Counted from the stretch's first letter, positions 45,377 to 56,476 are shown. The stretch is 64,000 bases of DNA from Sympetrum striolatum (GCA_947579665.1 OX388341.1:5084001-5148000), one strand, 5' to 3'. Program-made: numbers and translations. Notes: generated from the sequence alone by a model not told the origin.

Positions 45377-47800
45377 TAAAATGTAGCTTGCATACTGCAA
45401 GCAGATCGACACCACTAATTACATGTCGGCATCATATAAGGACGTCCCTCAAAAGAAAAAAAAGGAATTATTCTTAAAATTCGCTGCAATTTAATGGTCA
45501 GGCATCAAATCCTGGTCTTCCTGGTGATACTTTCTATGCAGCACAACAGAAGATCACCATTTTTAACAATGTGTGAAAATTGAAGCAGAAATATTGGCTG
45601 CAACTGCCTCAAACGACGTCCTACTTTTCCCATATATTACTTATGAGAGAAAATTTAATGTTCCCTGACATCGAACCCAGGAACAGTACGGTCTTATCTA
45701 AATTTTTTTCAAAACCCTACGCTTAATATACATCTTCCATATAAGCAAGAACTTCCTATCATTTCGATAAAGGCATAAAAAAAAAATAATGAAAAACTAC
45801 CTCAATGTATTTTAAATGGGAGATTTTTGCATCGACCTAGCATCGAACCCAGGATATTTTCAGTAGAAGTCATTAATGTTTTCGATAGATCATGACCATA
45901 TATATAGGCTCCTAGAGTTTTAATTCTCTACATATCCGGGAAGTATTTTTTTTAATTCCCAAAAATCAAAGCAATGCTTTTAAAAGGGAAAAATCGGGAC
46001 TTGGACATGGGGTCCTCTGGAATCAAACCCATGACACTGAAGTTCAAAATAGCATTTTTTCTGCCGGCAACACGTTATGTCCATTACATAGTAAAAATTT
46101 CAAGTCAATGACATCTGTGGTTTAGCCTGTGAATTAGTATCCTATCTGGCTAAATATATGAATCCGGAGAAGCGTCTATATATAATAGATATATGAGTAA
46201 AATGCTGCTTGCTTTTTTCTTAAACCGAGTCCTAATATACATCTTTTATCTAAGCAAGAACTTCCTATCATTTCAGTTAGTGCATCAAAAAAATAATGAA
46301 AAACTAACCCAATGTATTTTAAATGGGAGACATATTAACCCCCCGGCATCGAACCCGGGTCTTCCTGGTGATACTTACTATGCAGCACAACAGAAGATCA
46401 CCACCTTTAACTATATGTGAAAATTCAAGCAGAAATATTTGTTGCAACTGCTTCAAACAACATCCCACTTTTCCCTTGTATATTGGCTGGATATTTGCAA
46501 CAACCTGGCGACAAATTCACATGCATTTGGTTTCAGTTTCATATATATAATGAAAGAAGATCGCGTTTTCCGTGACCCCTATGATTTTGTATTCCCTAGC
46601 CTACCTGGATGTAGCTTCAAATATTTTCGAAACCAGATCATAAATAATTGGAAATTCCAGCCATACGTTTCAAATAGTAGAGATGCATGGTATTGAACCC
46701 AGGATCTTTTGGTAGATACATATAATGCCCTGACAGAAATATAACTTATTTGATTCAAATTTTGAACTTGATATCTTACCGGGAAGTTCCAAAATTAAAA
46801 CTCCGTCATTACCATCTGAAATGCATACGGTAATGTAAATGGCTCTCTGGGATCGAACAAAAGACCATCAGGAAAATCTTAAACAGTGTATGTGAAATGT
46901 ATTTATGATCTTTATTCACATGCCAAGTTTTAAGTTTCAATGTTATCAGGAAGGGGTTCAAAATAATCGTAGCAATTTCTAATTTTAGAGATGCCTGGTG
47001 ACGAACCCAGGACCTATATATTGGCAGATGTGAATATACCTCATAACTTGTTAGGTTTTGATCTTATTTAATGCAAAGTTTGAAGTCACTATCGGACCGG
47101 GAAGGATCTAAAATATTATTCTGTTTTCCCCATAAGAAATGCATTGAGGATGTTAAATGGCTCTCTGGGATTGAACCAAGGTAGATCAGGGAAACCTAAA
47201 GCACTGCATATGAAATATATCTATGATCTTCATTCACATGCCAAGTTTTAAGTTCCTATATTATTGGGAAGAGGTTCAAAACACAATTTAAAAATTGTAT
47301 CAGTTACTAATTTTAGAGAGGCCTGGTGTCGAACCCAGGACCTATTGGCAGCTGTGAATATTCATTATGGCTTGTTAGTAGTTGATCTTATTTAATGCAA
47401 AGTTTGAAGTCCATATCAAGCTGGGAAGTGCGTGAAATTGATTTCCATTATCTCCATAAGAAATTCATTGAGGAATGTAAATGGCTCTCGGGGATCGAAC
47501 CAAGGACCATCAGTGGAACGTTCAATGGCGTACATAAAAGACATTCATAATCGCTATCCACAAGCCGAGTTTCAATTTTCCATGTCATCAGGAAGGGATT
47601 AAAAAAAATCTAAAAAATCGCCACAATGCATTTTAAAAGGGAGATATTTGCCCTGACTTTGCATCAAACCATGGATAATCTTCATAGATGTCTTTTTGAT
47701 TTTCGTTGGAAATGCAAGGCTTCTAGCGATCCCTGGAATTTCAACTCTCCACTTTGCCGGGAAGTGCCTTTGGGGCCCTCTGGAATTGAATCCATGACAC
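44240..47800. repeat. Array of about 19 tRNA T-arm/B-box-like motifs phased at about 166 bp
   Basis: The motif GGNATCGAACCCAGGA (minus-strand reading GGTTCGATNCC, the pol III B box/T-arm) recurs at 44247, 44404, 44570, 44736, 44906, 45082, 45501, 45667, 45839, 46019, 46345, 46689, 46849, 46997, 47167, 47325, 47491, 47660 and 47782. Most steps are 148-180 bp; the 326 and 344 steps equal two units, and the 419 step contains the (TA)n run. Sequence between motifs is similar only in parts (for example an AATGTATTTTAAATGGGAGA segment before several of them, and a roughly 1.2-kb block at 44160-45210 repeated at 45380-46160). I read it as an old, diverged satellite of about 166-bp monomers in which this motif is the best-kept part. 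Confidence 0.75.
45291..45372. repeat. (TA)n microsatellite, about 41 units
   Basis: An uninterrupted alternation of T and A over about 82 bp, flanked on the left by the related GATAGATGTTTCTCTGGATA. It splits the B-box-like array between its sixth and seventh motifs. Long pure (TA)n can cruciform or collapse in assembly, so its length is uncertain. Confidence 0.95.
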
Positions 47801-48119
47801 TGAGGATCAAAATCTCCTTTTTTCTGGTGGTTACACGTAACGGCCAGTACGTCGTGAAATTTCAACAGATTGATTATAATAAATCCCACAGAGTTGTAAA
47901 CAAACTTAATTGAGAAACTGTTGACTGCAATGGTGTTTATAGCAGAAAGGTCTTTTCACTATCTTCAGCGGACATTGGAATATGGATGAGAAAGTATAGT
48001 AGAGAATGAAAGGCTTAATGATTAAGGCCAGAGCAGGCAGGGATGGGATGATCAGCGTATGTGGGCCTACAAAAAATTGAAATGAGAAATTGCTATTGTT
48101 AGAGTGATGTTTAAGATCA

Positions 48120-49130
48120 GAAAGTTGACAGAGTGGTTAATTTCTAATTTGTGGGAGAATTTAAGGGATGGCTGTTAGGAGTTGAGAAGATTATGTAATT
48201 TTTAAATTTACTAAGTGCTCCCCAACCAGATATACAAAATATAATCTACATAGTGATGCCAGAAAATATTTTTTAACAAAATGGAAACTAGATTTAAAAA
48301 GAGAATATTCAACGTGGTTCATGAATATCTCTGCAAGTAATGAAGATAGTGGTGAACCCATAGCAATTCCATGCTCCTGTCTGTAGAATTCTTTGTTGAA
48401 AAGAAAAGTTTTGTTTAATACACAGGGAGGTTTTTCCAGATTTTTAGTTTTCTGCTGAGAAACTTATCCATTAAGCAGGACTTCAAATCCAATGAATGTG
48501 GCTATTTGCTCAATGATGGAAACCTTGTGTGTTAGAATGGAAGAGAGTAGTGTGAAAGGCACGGTGGATCTTACTATGCAATGGAGCTAACTTGTGGGAA
48601 TGAATTGAGATTAGGAAATAATTCATGTGGAATGGTTTTCTGATGGATTTCCATCAGTGAGGGAATCCACAAGGTCAAGCTAGAGGATCAAGCAGAGTGG
48701 ATCCAACCAAGAGATTCAACTGTGGTGATTATGGACGAAATTCTGGATGGAACTATATTAACTGCTGCTTTGATCAAAATACAAATGATATCCTTGTGGT
48801 TAAGCCAATAGTAGCAGTGGTTAATTGTTTTTATCATAGTTGAAGAGGACATTTTTCTATTCATCCATGAAAATTTCCATAAGTAATGGGAAAAGGAGGA
48901 TTTCATGGCAAGGCGTTCCTTTTGGCAGTTGAAGACAACATTAAAAAGAAATTCATTTTCACCAAAACATATTATAACAAGGTTGATAACTTATTTGTTG
49001 ATGCCCTGTAGATATTCTTCTTTGAGAAGAGAAACTTGAATGCTTCCACTGTATCAGAGCAAGGGATGAAGGAAAGCACATTTTTATCAAAGAAGATTAG
49101 ATTCACTTCTATGAGAAACCCTTTTGAATA
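48120..49130 (-). pseudogene. Penelope-like element reverse transcriptase fossil
   Basis: On the minus strand near 48335-48400 the text reads EHGIAMGSPLSSLLAEIF followed by MNHVEYSLF. This is the diagnostic RT segment of Penelope-like elements ('G-AMGSPLSP--ANIFM---E'). Upstream sequence (48400-49130) shows LMDKFLSRKLKIWKNLP and FFSTKNSTDR in shifting frames, and downstream sequence (48190-48320) reads VKKYFLASLCRLYFVYLV. Several frameshifts and stops are present. It fits with the hammerhead foldbacks elsewhere in the window, which are also Penelope-associated. Confidence 0.7.
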
Positions 49131-49373
49131 GTGGTTTATAATATATTTATTAATAGTTTATTATATCATATTTGGGGAAAGAGAAAGTGATGGTTTGAAT
49201 GAATAAGTTCCACTTAGTGGCTTAGAGCTAACCAGAAAGGGATGATACTCCAGAAATCTTACTTCGTTTTTTACTTTTTTATAGTTTTGGGATTTATGCC
49301 AAGATTTGAAATCTCACCGTTGCGGGTGCACTTAATACTCACTTACTACACAAATGAGTTAGTTGATTATGAT

Positions 49374-49847
49374 ACAAGGGTGTCACCAGGGGGTGGCAGC
49401 TGCCCCCCCTGGAGACCCATTTGTATTTTGGTTCGGGATGTGTTGTAGAAACAATTTTTAGGCACAAGTGTATTTGAAAAGAATTTAGACCAAAACGAAG
49501 TCGAGTGTTGGCACGTGTAAACACCAGTGATGGGAAAAGTAATTCCTCGTAGGAAATTCATTTATACCTCCAGCGCAGCAAAAATATTTCAACAATACTT
49601 TGTAGTAGAGTCCTTCGCCCCTTCCCTCTCAAGAGAAGAAAAGTTCGGTTTCAGGGTGAACAATGTAGTTAGAACTGCCTCTGGATGCAGAGCGCGAGGT
49701 TATGCGATTATTTCCTCTCTCTCAAACTACCTTGAGTATCGTCCGAAAATCGCTGGCAGGAGACAAAGGATTCAGTTTTTTTTTCGTTTTCCCTTCAAAA
49801 TGGACATAAGAAAGTTTTGCGGTGAGTATTTTGCAAATAGGCACAAG
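49374..49847 (+). pseudogene. Start of a second, different hAT element (MDIRKF-type), truncated
   Basis: CAAGGGTGTCACCAGGGGGT at 49374 looks like a hAT end with the G/C-rich stretch usual there. About 420 bp further, 49800 begins MDIRKFCGEYFANR. MDIRKF is the common start of the hAT/ZMYM-like transposase family. The frame runs into the TIR of hAT copy 2 at 49848, so this element seems to have been interrupted by it. Only the extreme N-terminus remains. Confidence 0.35.
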
Positions 49848-50098
49848 CACTGGCGCAGCGAGGGTGGAAAGTTTAGGGGTTCAAACCCCTCCCTCAAGAA
49901 GTCCTATGACTAGCTTTGCATGCCAGTAAATATGGCTCCGATTACAGCTAAGTTGATGTTTTCGGTAGCTGAGCAGGCCTAGAGCCGACATCGATATCAA
50001 TGGGACGCTACGAGTGTTTTGCACACAATGTTCAATGCATGCACTTCTTAACCATATCCTTTTGTTAGATGACTCACACCGTAAGATAAGATTCCCAT

Positions 50099-50253
50099 GA
50101 GAAGAATTCGAGTAGTAGTAGTATTGTTAAAAGTGCTTCGACAGCTTAGGTCATATCGCACATTGGCTCCCACCGGGAATCGAACCCGGGACCGCTTTCA
50201 CCAAAGGCAAACGCGCTGTCCACATGACTATCCGGGAGCCGAGAAGAATTCGA
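50099..50253 (-). mobile_element. tRNA-derived SINE with 13-bp target duplication
   Basis: GAGAAGAATTCGA stands at 50099-50111 and at 50241-50253, bounding a 129-bp SINE (50112-50240). On the minus strand it begins GGCTCCCGGATAGTCATGTGG and has GGGTTCGATTCCCGG (B box), ending GTGGGAGCC, so the tRNA acceptor stem GGCTCCC/GGGAGCC is intact. The tail reads GACCTAAGCTGTCGAAGCAC and closes with an ACT/ACTACT repeat. The matching point in hAT copy 1 (about 18950) has one unbroken GAGAAAAATTCGA, which is the empty site. Confidence 0.9.
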
Positions 50254-50342
50254 AAGTGCTGATTCGTTTACTCCTCGCAAAAACACAAGGGAACATTCGA
50301 GAAGTAATTTGAAACTTACACCCTGAAAACAGAGATTAAGAT

Positions 50343-53313
50343 TAGGGGAGACCGGGGGAATCGCGCCACACTGGACAATGCCGCCACCCCTTGTATCTCG
50401 CCAGCGGTGTGTGTGGATGGGGGGCTGTGAGCGCTGAACTCTAGCGGGAAACACGGTAATCAGTAGTAGAGACGCTTATGGCCATGCGGTGTGTTGGTGT
50501 AACGTTATAACAAAAAATATGGTTTTTAGTGAGTGTCATCTAATTTTGAGTCTTCTGAAACTAAGTGGTAAGTGACCGTTAACCTTAAGTTAAATAAATC
50601 AGTTATATATAGTTGAAAAGAGCAACTATTTAGCCATGTTTACACGTTGTTAGTTTGAACGCCAGGCTATCTACCTTCCCCTAAACAATCCGTCTACACC
50701 ATTTTGTCTTACCGGGGTTATGCTGCCACATCATTCCGGGGTAATGCCGCCACTCTGTGTGGGTGGTGGAAAAACCCCGTAAAGATCGAGATTTCATATA
50801 TTGGCCCTACAACCTATTAGTTTTCTTTCCAGATGCCACGCATCCGGAAAAGAATAACTGAAAAGGCCCAATGGACCGAAGAAACGTTAAAACAAGCTGT
50901 CCAGCTGGTTTCAGAAGGAAAATCAGTAAAAGGTGTAGCAGTACAGTTTGCCATTCCAAGGTCGACGTTACGGGACAGACTAAAATCAAAAAAAACGTGC
51001 GAGCCTTGTATGGGAAGAAAGCCTGTGTTTAATAAAGAGCAGGAAAAGGAGTTAACAGCCAGAGTAATCGATTTAGCTAACATGTTCTACGGAATAACCA
51101 TAACAGACTTGCGGCGGTTGGCGTTTTCTGTGGCAGAAGAGCTTAGGATCAGCCACAACTTTAATGAGGAAACCCAGATGGCTGGTGAGGATTGGGTAGC
51201 AGGATTTCGGAAAAGAAATCCTCAGATCAGTTTGCGGAAACCATCTGCTACAAGTCTTAGCCGAGTAATAGGGTTCAACAAAACGGAAGTAGACTTATTT
51301 TTTAAGAACCTCGAAAATCTAACGGACAAACAAAAATTTCCAGCCAGCCGAGTCTTCAACATGGATGAAACTGGGATTTCAACTGTTCAGAAGCCTGGCC
51401 ACATTCTAGCGCCAAAGGGCCAGAAACAAGTTGGTGGAGTAACTAGTTGGGAAAGAGGACGAAACGTCACTGTAGTCTGTGCCTTCAGTGCATCCGGCCA
51501 GTATGTGCCCCCGATGTTTATTTTTCCTCGCAAAAGAATGACGCCTCTTCTTGAACGCGGTGGACCACCTGGTTCGATTTATGGTTGCTCTCACAACGGA
51601 TGGTCTAATGAGGATCTTTTTTTGGACTGGTTGCAACATTTTAAGCGGTTTTGCAGACCAACTGAAGACGAACCGGTTCTCCTAGTTCTGGACAACCATG
51701 AGAGCCACATTTCCTTGGACAGCTACACATTCTGCCGCAAGAATCACATTCACATTTTGTCTATACCTCCTCACACATCACACAAGATCCAGCCACTAGA
51801 TGTGTCCTTTTATGCTCCACTGAAAAGCGCTTCCATAAGGAGTGCGACAAGTTTATGAGGGCTAATGTTTATCAGAAAATCACACCCTACGACATTGCTC
51901 ACATTTTCAACCAAGCTTATATGAATATGGCGACCATAGAAAAAGCCATATCAGGCTTTGAAAGCACAGGCATTCATCCAGTAAATCGAAAGTTTAAAGA
52001 AAGATGTAAAGTTTAAAGAAGAAGATTTCGTATCTGAACGCCGTTTAAGAGCACCTGTCATTGAGGACCCAGATGGCGAGGAAAATCTTCAAGAAGAATC
52101 TCCAACCAAGCCTAACAACAACGTATCTCAGACACCTGTGAACAACGAACCTCCTTCTATAGACCAAAATCAAGTCGCTGAAGAACCAACAGTTGCTATC
52201 AATAAGCAGGATGGTTACTTAGGCCTGCCAGGTCCATCGGGAATGTCAAAGAAAATCACTCCCGAAACAGCCTCTAACATCAGTGGAAAGATTACATCAG
52301 TTATACATAAGTTTTCTCCACTCCCAGCTTTGGCAGCTGAACAGCTGAAGAGCAATGCTAGGCGGAAAGGGCAGTCATTAATCCTGACATCAACTCCAAT
52401 GAAAGCAACTCTTGAAGAAGCTTTAGAAAAAAGGAAACAGAAAGATTTGAAAAAATCAAATGCTGCCAAAAGAGCAGCAGCAAAACTATTGAAAATTTCT
52501 ACAAGCAAGTTAGGCATAGACCTTCAGCCTAAAAAGAAACCACGAATTAAGAACGAAGAAACAAGGAAAACTAAGACAAAACGTGGCACCTGTAGACGTC
52601 AAATAGACTTTGACTCTTCTTCGGAGGAAGATGTGCCATTAAGCAAAATTTGTGACGACAATGATGACGACAATGCTTTTGATCTTTTTGGCAATGACGT
52701 TGAATACTGTTTAGTGTGTGGGGAGTATGGTCCTACTTCTGAAATGTGGTATCGGTGTGTAATATGTGGAAAATGGGCACACTCAGAGTGCAGTAGTTAC
52801 GATTCCCCAGAAAACTACACATGTGATTTTTGCTCAGATTAGAATGACAGAGACTAACTAGGCCTAATAGCCATTCACTAGGCCTACAGATGTTTTTTTT
52901 TTAAGAATAGTATGGTATAGACTAACTAAGAGTCATTTACTACATGTGTGATTTTTGTTAAACTTCTTAATTTCTTCATTTCATTAAATCTTATTTAGTG
53001 CTATATGTTGTGCTATATTACATCCTTTTCCATTATTCATAGATGATTTGCTGTGTTTTGATGGTGTGGCGGCATAACCCCAGTGGTGTGGCGGAATAAC
53101 CCCAGGTACCGGGGTAATTCCGCCACTGTGCAAGCTCTTAGAAAATACGATTTTATTTAGTTTCTATTAAAGATTTCGATTTTTAAAAATCACTACAAGA
53201 TAGGATATAAACTCTAGTATGCTATGTTGATTACGATTTACATTAATTCTTTCACAATTCTGCATGAAAATTCAATTTCCCTTAAGGTGGCGCGATTCCC
53301 CCGGTCTACCCTA
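50343..53313 (+). mobile_element. Nearly complete pogo-type DNA transposon with TA duplication
   Basis: TA at 50343-50344 and 53312-53313 bounds a 2,967-bp element (50345-53311). The 25-bp ends differ at one base: GGGGAGACCGGGGGAATCGC on the left, and GGGTAGACCGGGGGAATCGC when the right end is read inward. Copy 1 of the host hAT has the uninterrupted target AAGATTACGTTTG at about 19065, which proves the boundaries and the TA target. A transposase with a CENP-B-like helix-turn-helix start, DDE box and PHD-finger end fills 50833-52842. Short copies of the terminal motif occur inside both ends. Confidence 0.95.
50833..52842 (+). pseudogene. Pogo-family transposase with C-terminal PHD finger, two frame breaks
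   Basis: The ATG at 50833 follows TTTTCTTTCCAG, which looks like a 3' splice site of a 5' UTR intron. The N-terminus has a psq/CENP-B-type helix-turn-helix ([19 protein letters not shown], about 35-55). The DDE core is readable: NMDETG (about 175-180), [10 protein letters not shown] (about 286-295) and [13 protein letters not shown] (about 312-324). The frame then breaks after APLK near 51830 by loss of one base. A second break near 51995-52015 involves a short duplicated AAAGTTTAAAGAA. The downstream part is open to 52842: a Lys-rich, Ser-rich segment, an acidic patch ([12 protein letters not shown]) and a C4HC3 PHD finger beginning [20 protein letters not shown] and ending CDFC. Transposases bind the ends and move the element; the PHD finger suggests chromatin targeting. 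As read here it would not give one full-length protein. Confidence 0.9.
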
Positions 53314-53464
53314 CGTTTGAGGGACAAACAGGTTGATAAAACGCTCAGTTAGATATGTTGCATGTGACTGTTTTGAGGGTGTGAATGCAAAGCTAGGCTC
53401 TTGAATAGTGCTTTTGAGAAATTCACAGGGAACAGTTCGAAGGAGTGCTTAGTTTGGATTTCAT

Positions 53465-54019
53465 AACCCTGGTGGCACAATTTGTGATCACAACTTGCTT
53501 GAAGCATTTCAGTGAAATATTTTAAAAATTTTAAAAACGTGTATCGCATATTTTGGGTACGCAATGTTTGCCGGGTAAAAATGCGCTAGAAATGTGCTGT
53601 TAACATTTTCTTAAAATAGAAACGGTTGATGGATCCATTGATGACTTTAAAAACGGATTGATGGATTTCCGATTCCATCGATGAATTTAAAAAAGTGCCT
53701 ATTGCTGAATAAGAATTTTTATTTGATTTCCTTTCTTTAAGCCCTTGTCTCTAATACAAACGACCACTTTCTAATTTTAGTTTGCAAAAGGATAAAAAAA
53801 GCTGCATTCAATCAATAATTTTTATATTTATTCGTTATGGAAGGAAGTGGAATGAAAAGTTTCCACAAACATGCTTGTAACATGTTCAGAAAAAGGTGTG
53901 CTCTAAAATCACCTTAAAACATTTTTAGCACATGCTCAGGTTGTGATTCGGAAACATTTTAGCTAAAATAACTAAAATTCCTTGAGCACATGCTCAGCAT
54001 CTTCTGTGCTACTAGGGAA
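53465..54019. mobile_element. MITE with CCCTGGTGGCACA ends in hAT copy 2
   Basis: The left end is CCCTGGTGGCACA and the right end read inward is CCCTAGTAGCACA (53467-54017, 551 bp). hAT copy 1 reads CCATAAGGTACAG at the same point, so the insertion added AA on both sides (53465-53466 and 54018-54019). The interior is AT-rich without coding sequence. The CACATGCTCAGCATCTT segment near the right end recurs at about 14020. Confidence 0.75.
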
Positions 54020-54714
54020 GGTACAGATGGACATCCGAAATTTTTTTTCACAGTCCGCTAATAACTCGAGGACTCTATCGGGAAAACGTAAGTTAATGTC
54101 TATGTAGTATTTTGTAAAATGACCATTATTAGTTGCATAAATTAGGATTGTATTATTTTAGGGCTGTTATCGGAGGGCACATCTCATGATGAGTTAGCGA
54201 CAATTGCAAAGTTACTTGTTCCTTTATTAAGCATTCTGGACAATTAAAAGTCTGTACAGTAGGCTCTTCATTACTCGGGATGATATAAAATATACCGATC
54301 CATATTTTATAATTACCCGTAAATTTGCTGTATAGTTACGAAAATAATTCAATAACCGGGTTTCCGTAGAAATTTATAAAAGTATTGGAGCAATACAAGA
54401 TATCAGTAAAAATTAATTTTCGATGATATTATTAATAATATACCATTTTGGAAGCAAATCAGTCAGTTGAAAGGTATTGTGCGTGTAAGATATGCACATA
54501 TTTATCGTAACTGTGACTTGATGACTTGAAATAAATTTGAAAACTTTTAAAACTGTGACTTAAATTCTTCAGCTTCCTTTTCGATGCAGCCAAGTTTTTC
54601 TCTTGTGATAGAATCCCACGAATCTCATATCTGGTTATGCAATGCCCATTCAAAATTTCAATTCGTGGAAACGTTTGTTTCCTTTGAACACTCAGTGCGT
54701 AAGACTGGGTTTTG

Positions 54715-55035
54715 TATTTATTTATTTATTTAAGTTCACGTAGCAAGTTGGCCTTCAGGCTAGGTGGCAACGTTAGAAGGGAACATAAAAATGATTTTAA
54801 GCCTGGCATTTGCCCAAAGACGGGAGTGAAACCCCTCCAAAAAACCTCCCGTAGGCTGTACAATTAAACTATAGTACATACATACATTACTAGTACAAAA
54901 AATAAATTATCATAAATCATTTATAAGAACTCTCATACATAAATATGTATGAGATCTGTCAATATAAAATAATACAATACATGGTAGAATATCCATATAG
55001 TCACATTCATAAACATGGAATATAACAGTATCATC
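54715..55035 (-). mobile_element. Retroposon fragment with (TTTA)n start in hAT copy 2
   Basis: After GACTGGGTTT, where copy 1 goes on directly into GCATCAGCTCTCTGCTGG, copy 2 has about 315 bp beginning with (TATT)n and AAGTTCACGTAGCAAGTTGG. The simple repeat at one end suggests the 3' tail of a non-LTR retroposon in the minus orientation. No protein motif is left. Confidence 0.5.
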
Positions 55036-55435
55036 TCGCTGCTGGTTAAACCACCTATCACTTAGTCTAAATAATTGTAAGTTGACGTCTTCATTTTTTC
55101 CACCTTGGTATATAACTTGATTTCTGCAAATTCAATTATAATATCAACTATAATCAAGAGTCTACAGAATATTTTAATGCAGCCGAATTTGTACTCTCCG
55201 GTATGTGACGCATTCAATTGAAAACTTGGCTAATACATAAATAACGAAATCAGGCTTAATTGTAAGCGTACCAGAAAATTTCATCTGATATAAATGATTT
55301 TTTGTTTCTTAGAAGAGGAGGTAATTTTAAAAGCAACGTATGAAGTCATTCCTAAGAAAGCTGCTGATGATATAGTCTAATAACGAAAGATGTTCAAAAA
55401 AGGATGGGTGCACCAATGTGGTGATTTATTCAGAA

Positions 55436-55822
55436 ACAAAAGTTCCAATTTTCCTCAAGAGATGGCATTAGTGACGAAGTTTATAAACCAAAGTTCCAAT
55501 TTTCCTGAAGAAATGGCATTAGTGGCAAAGTTTATAAACAAATGTTCAAATTTCCCTCAAGAGATGGCATTAGTGTCAAAGTTTATAAACAAATGTTCAA
55601 ATTTTCCTCAAGAAATGGCATTAGTGGCGAAGTTTATAAACAAAAGTTCCAATTTTCCTCAAGAGATGGCATTAGTGGCGAAGTATATAAACCAAAGTTC
55701 CAATCTTCCTCGAGAGATGGCATTAGTGGCGAAGTTTATAAACAAAAGTGCCAATTTTTCTCAAGAGATGGCACTAGTGGCGAAATTTATAAACAAAAGT
55801 TCCAATTTTCCTTGTAAGTTTT
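55436..55822 (+). repeat. 51-bp tandem repeat array, plus orientation (about 7.5 copies)
   Basis: The unit AGTTCCAATTTTCCTCAAGA, then GATGGCATTAGTGGC, GAAGTTTATAAACAAA recurs every 51 bp from 55441 to about 55820. Because 51 is a multiple of three, an open frame of 144 codons (55390-55824) runs through, repeating SSNFPQEMALVAKFINK. The frame is probably a by-product of the unit length, but the near absence of stops in all copies is notable. The same unit occurs inverted at 58396-58660. Confidence 0.95.
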
Positions 55823-56476
55823 AAAATATAGCGTTAATGTAAAAGTTTAATTTAAAAAGTTCGATCAGTAAATAGACCTTTGCCCTTTTTGATGTATTCA
55901 TGGGAATCGAATCTTTTTCGAGACGTTTACCTCTAAAATATATCAATAATTAATACAATATCAGTAAACAATATATAAATTAATTGATAAAAGTAAATAA
56001 TTTAATACAAATAATTTTTTTTATTTAAAAAAATGAAACGTATGAATTATGTCGATGTTATCAAATGCGTACTTCAACGATGGAGAACTATATTAATTTT
56101 TTTCTTCGTAACTTTGCTACGTAGAAACATGGTTTTTAACACAGTTTGTAGTCAATTTTATGCACTAACTTCCTATTTATTTATTTCTTCCAAGTCTTTT
56201 CAATTGCACTTGCAGCAATGCAAAACGAAAATTGAGTACACACCGACATCCCTCATTCCTGTTATCGTCTCTGATGCTCCCACTAAGTCATACGCCATTG
56301 CCAGACAAGAAGCGATTATTAATGTATTAGAATTATTATATCTCCTCTTTCTATCGGAGGAATCTTTATATCTTTTTTCTCTATTGTCAAATCTCAAATA
56401 AAGTCAAATTGTCACGATCTCCATGTATTGTCCATACCGAGATCGATAGCCATAATTGAATTGACATTCGATACAT
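55823..56476. other. AT-rich spacer between the 51-bp array and the Harbinger element
   Basis: Open frames on both strands at 56033-56401 have no recognisable motif. AT-rich DNA at 55920-56030 has little structure. The stretch would form part of the loop if the two 51-bp arrays are arms of a large foldback. Confidence 0.4.

Larger units (their letters stand above)
49848..55430. mobile_element. hAT-superfamily element, copy 2, hosting four later insertions
   Basis: It starts CACTGGCGCAGCGAGGG and then follows copy 1 (18121-21109) almost line by line: CTCACACCGTAAGATAAGAT, ACAGAGATTAAGATTA, AAAGCTAGGCTC, ACCATTTTGGAAGCAAATCA and GATGCAGCCAA segments occur in the same order. Compared with copy 1 it is interrupted by a SINE (50112-50240), a pogo element (50345-53311), a MITE (53467-54017) and a retroposon (about 54715-55035). 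Similarity ends near 55430, just before the 51-bp array, and no right TIR was found. No transposase was recognised. Confidence 0.75.

Noticed and set aside
45209..45415. Open frame coding for alternating Tyr and Ile
   Set aside because: It is the translation of the (TA)n microsatellite.
49527..49913. A 128-codon host gene
   Set aside because: The frame runs into the terminal repeat of hAT copy 2, and its only recognisable part is the MDIRKF start of a hAT-type transposase.
50112..50240. Functional tRNA gene on the minus strand
   Set aside because: The acceptor stem and B box are good, but the anticodon arm is not canonical. A non-tRNA tail, a 13-bp target duplication and an empty site in the other hAT copy show that it is a SINE.
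55390..55824. Protein-coding gene of 144 residues, or a CRISPR-like array
   Set aside because: The open frame follows from a 51-bp unit. The repeats are directly tandem without unique spacers, the organism is eukaryotic, and the same unit recurs inverted near 58.5 kb without an equivalent frame.
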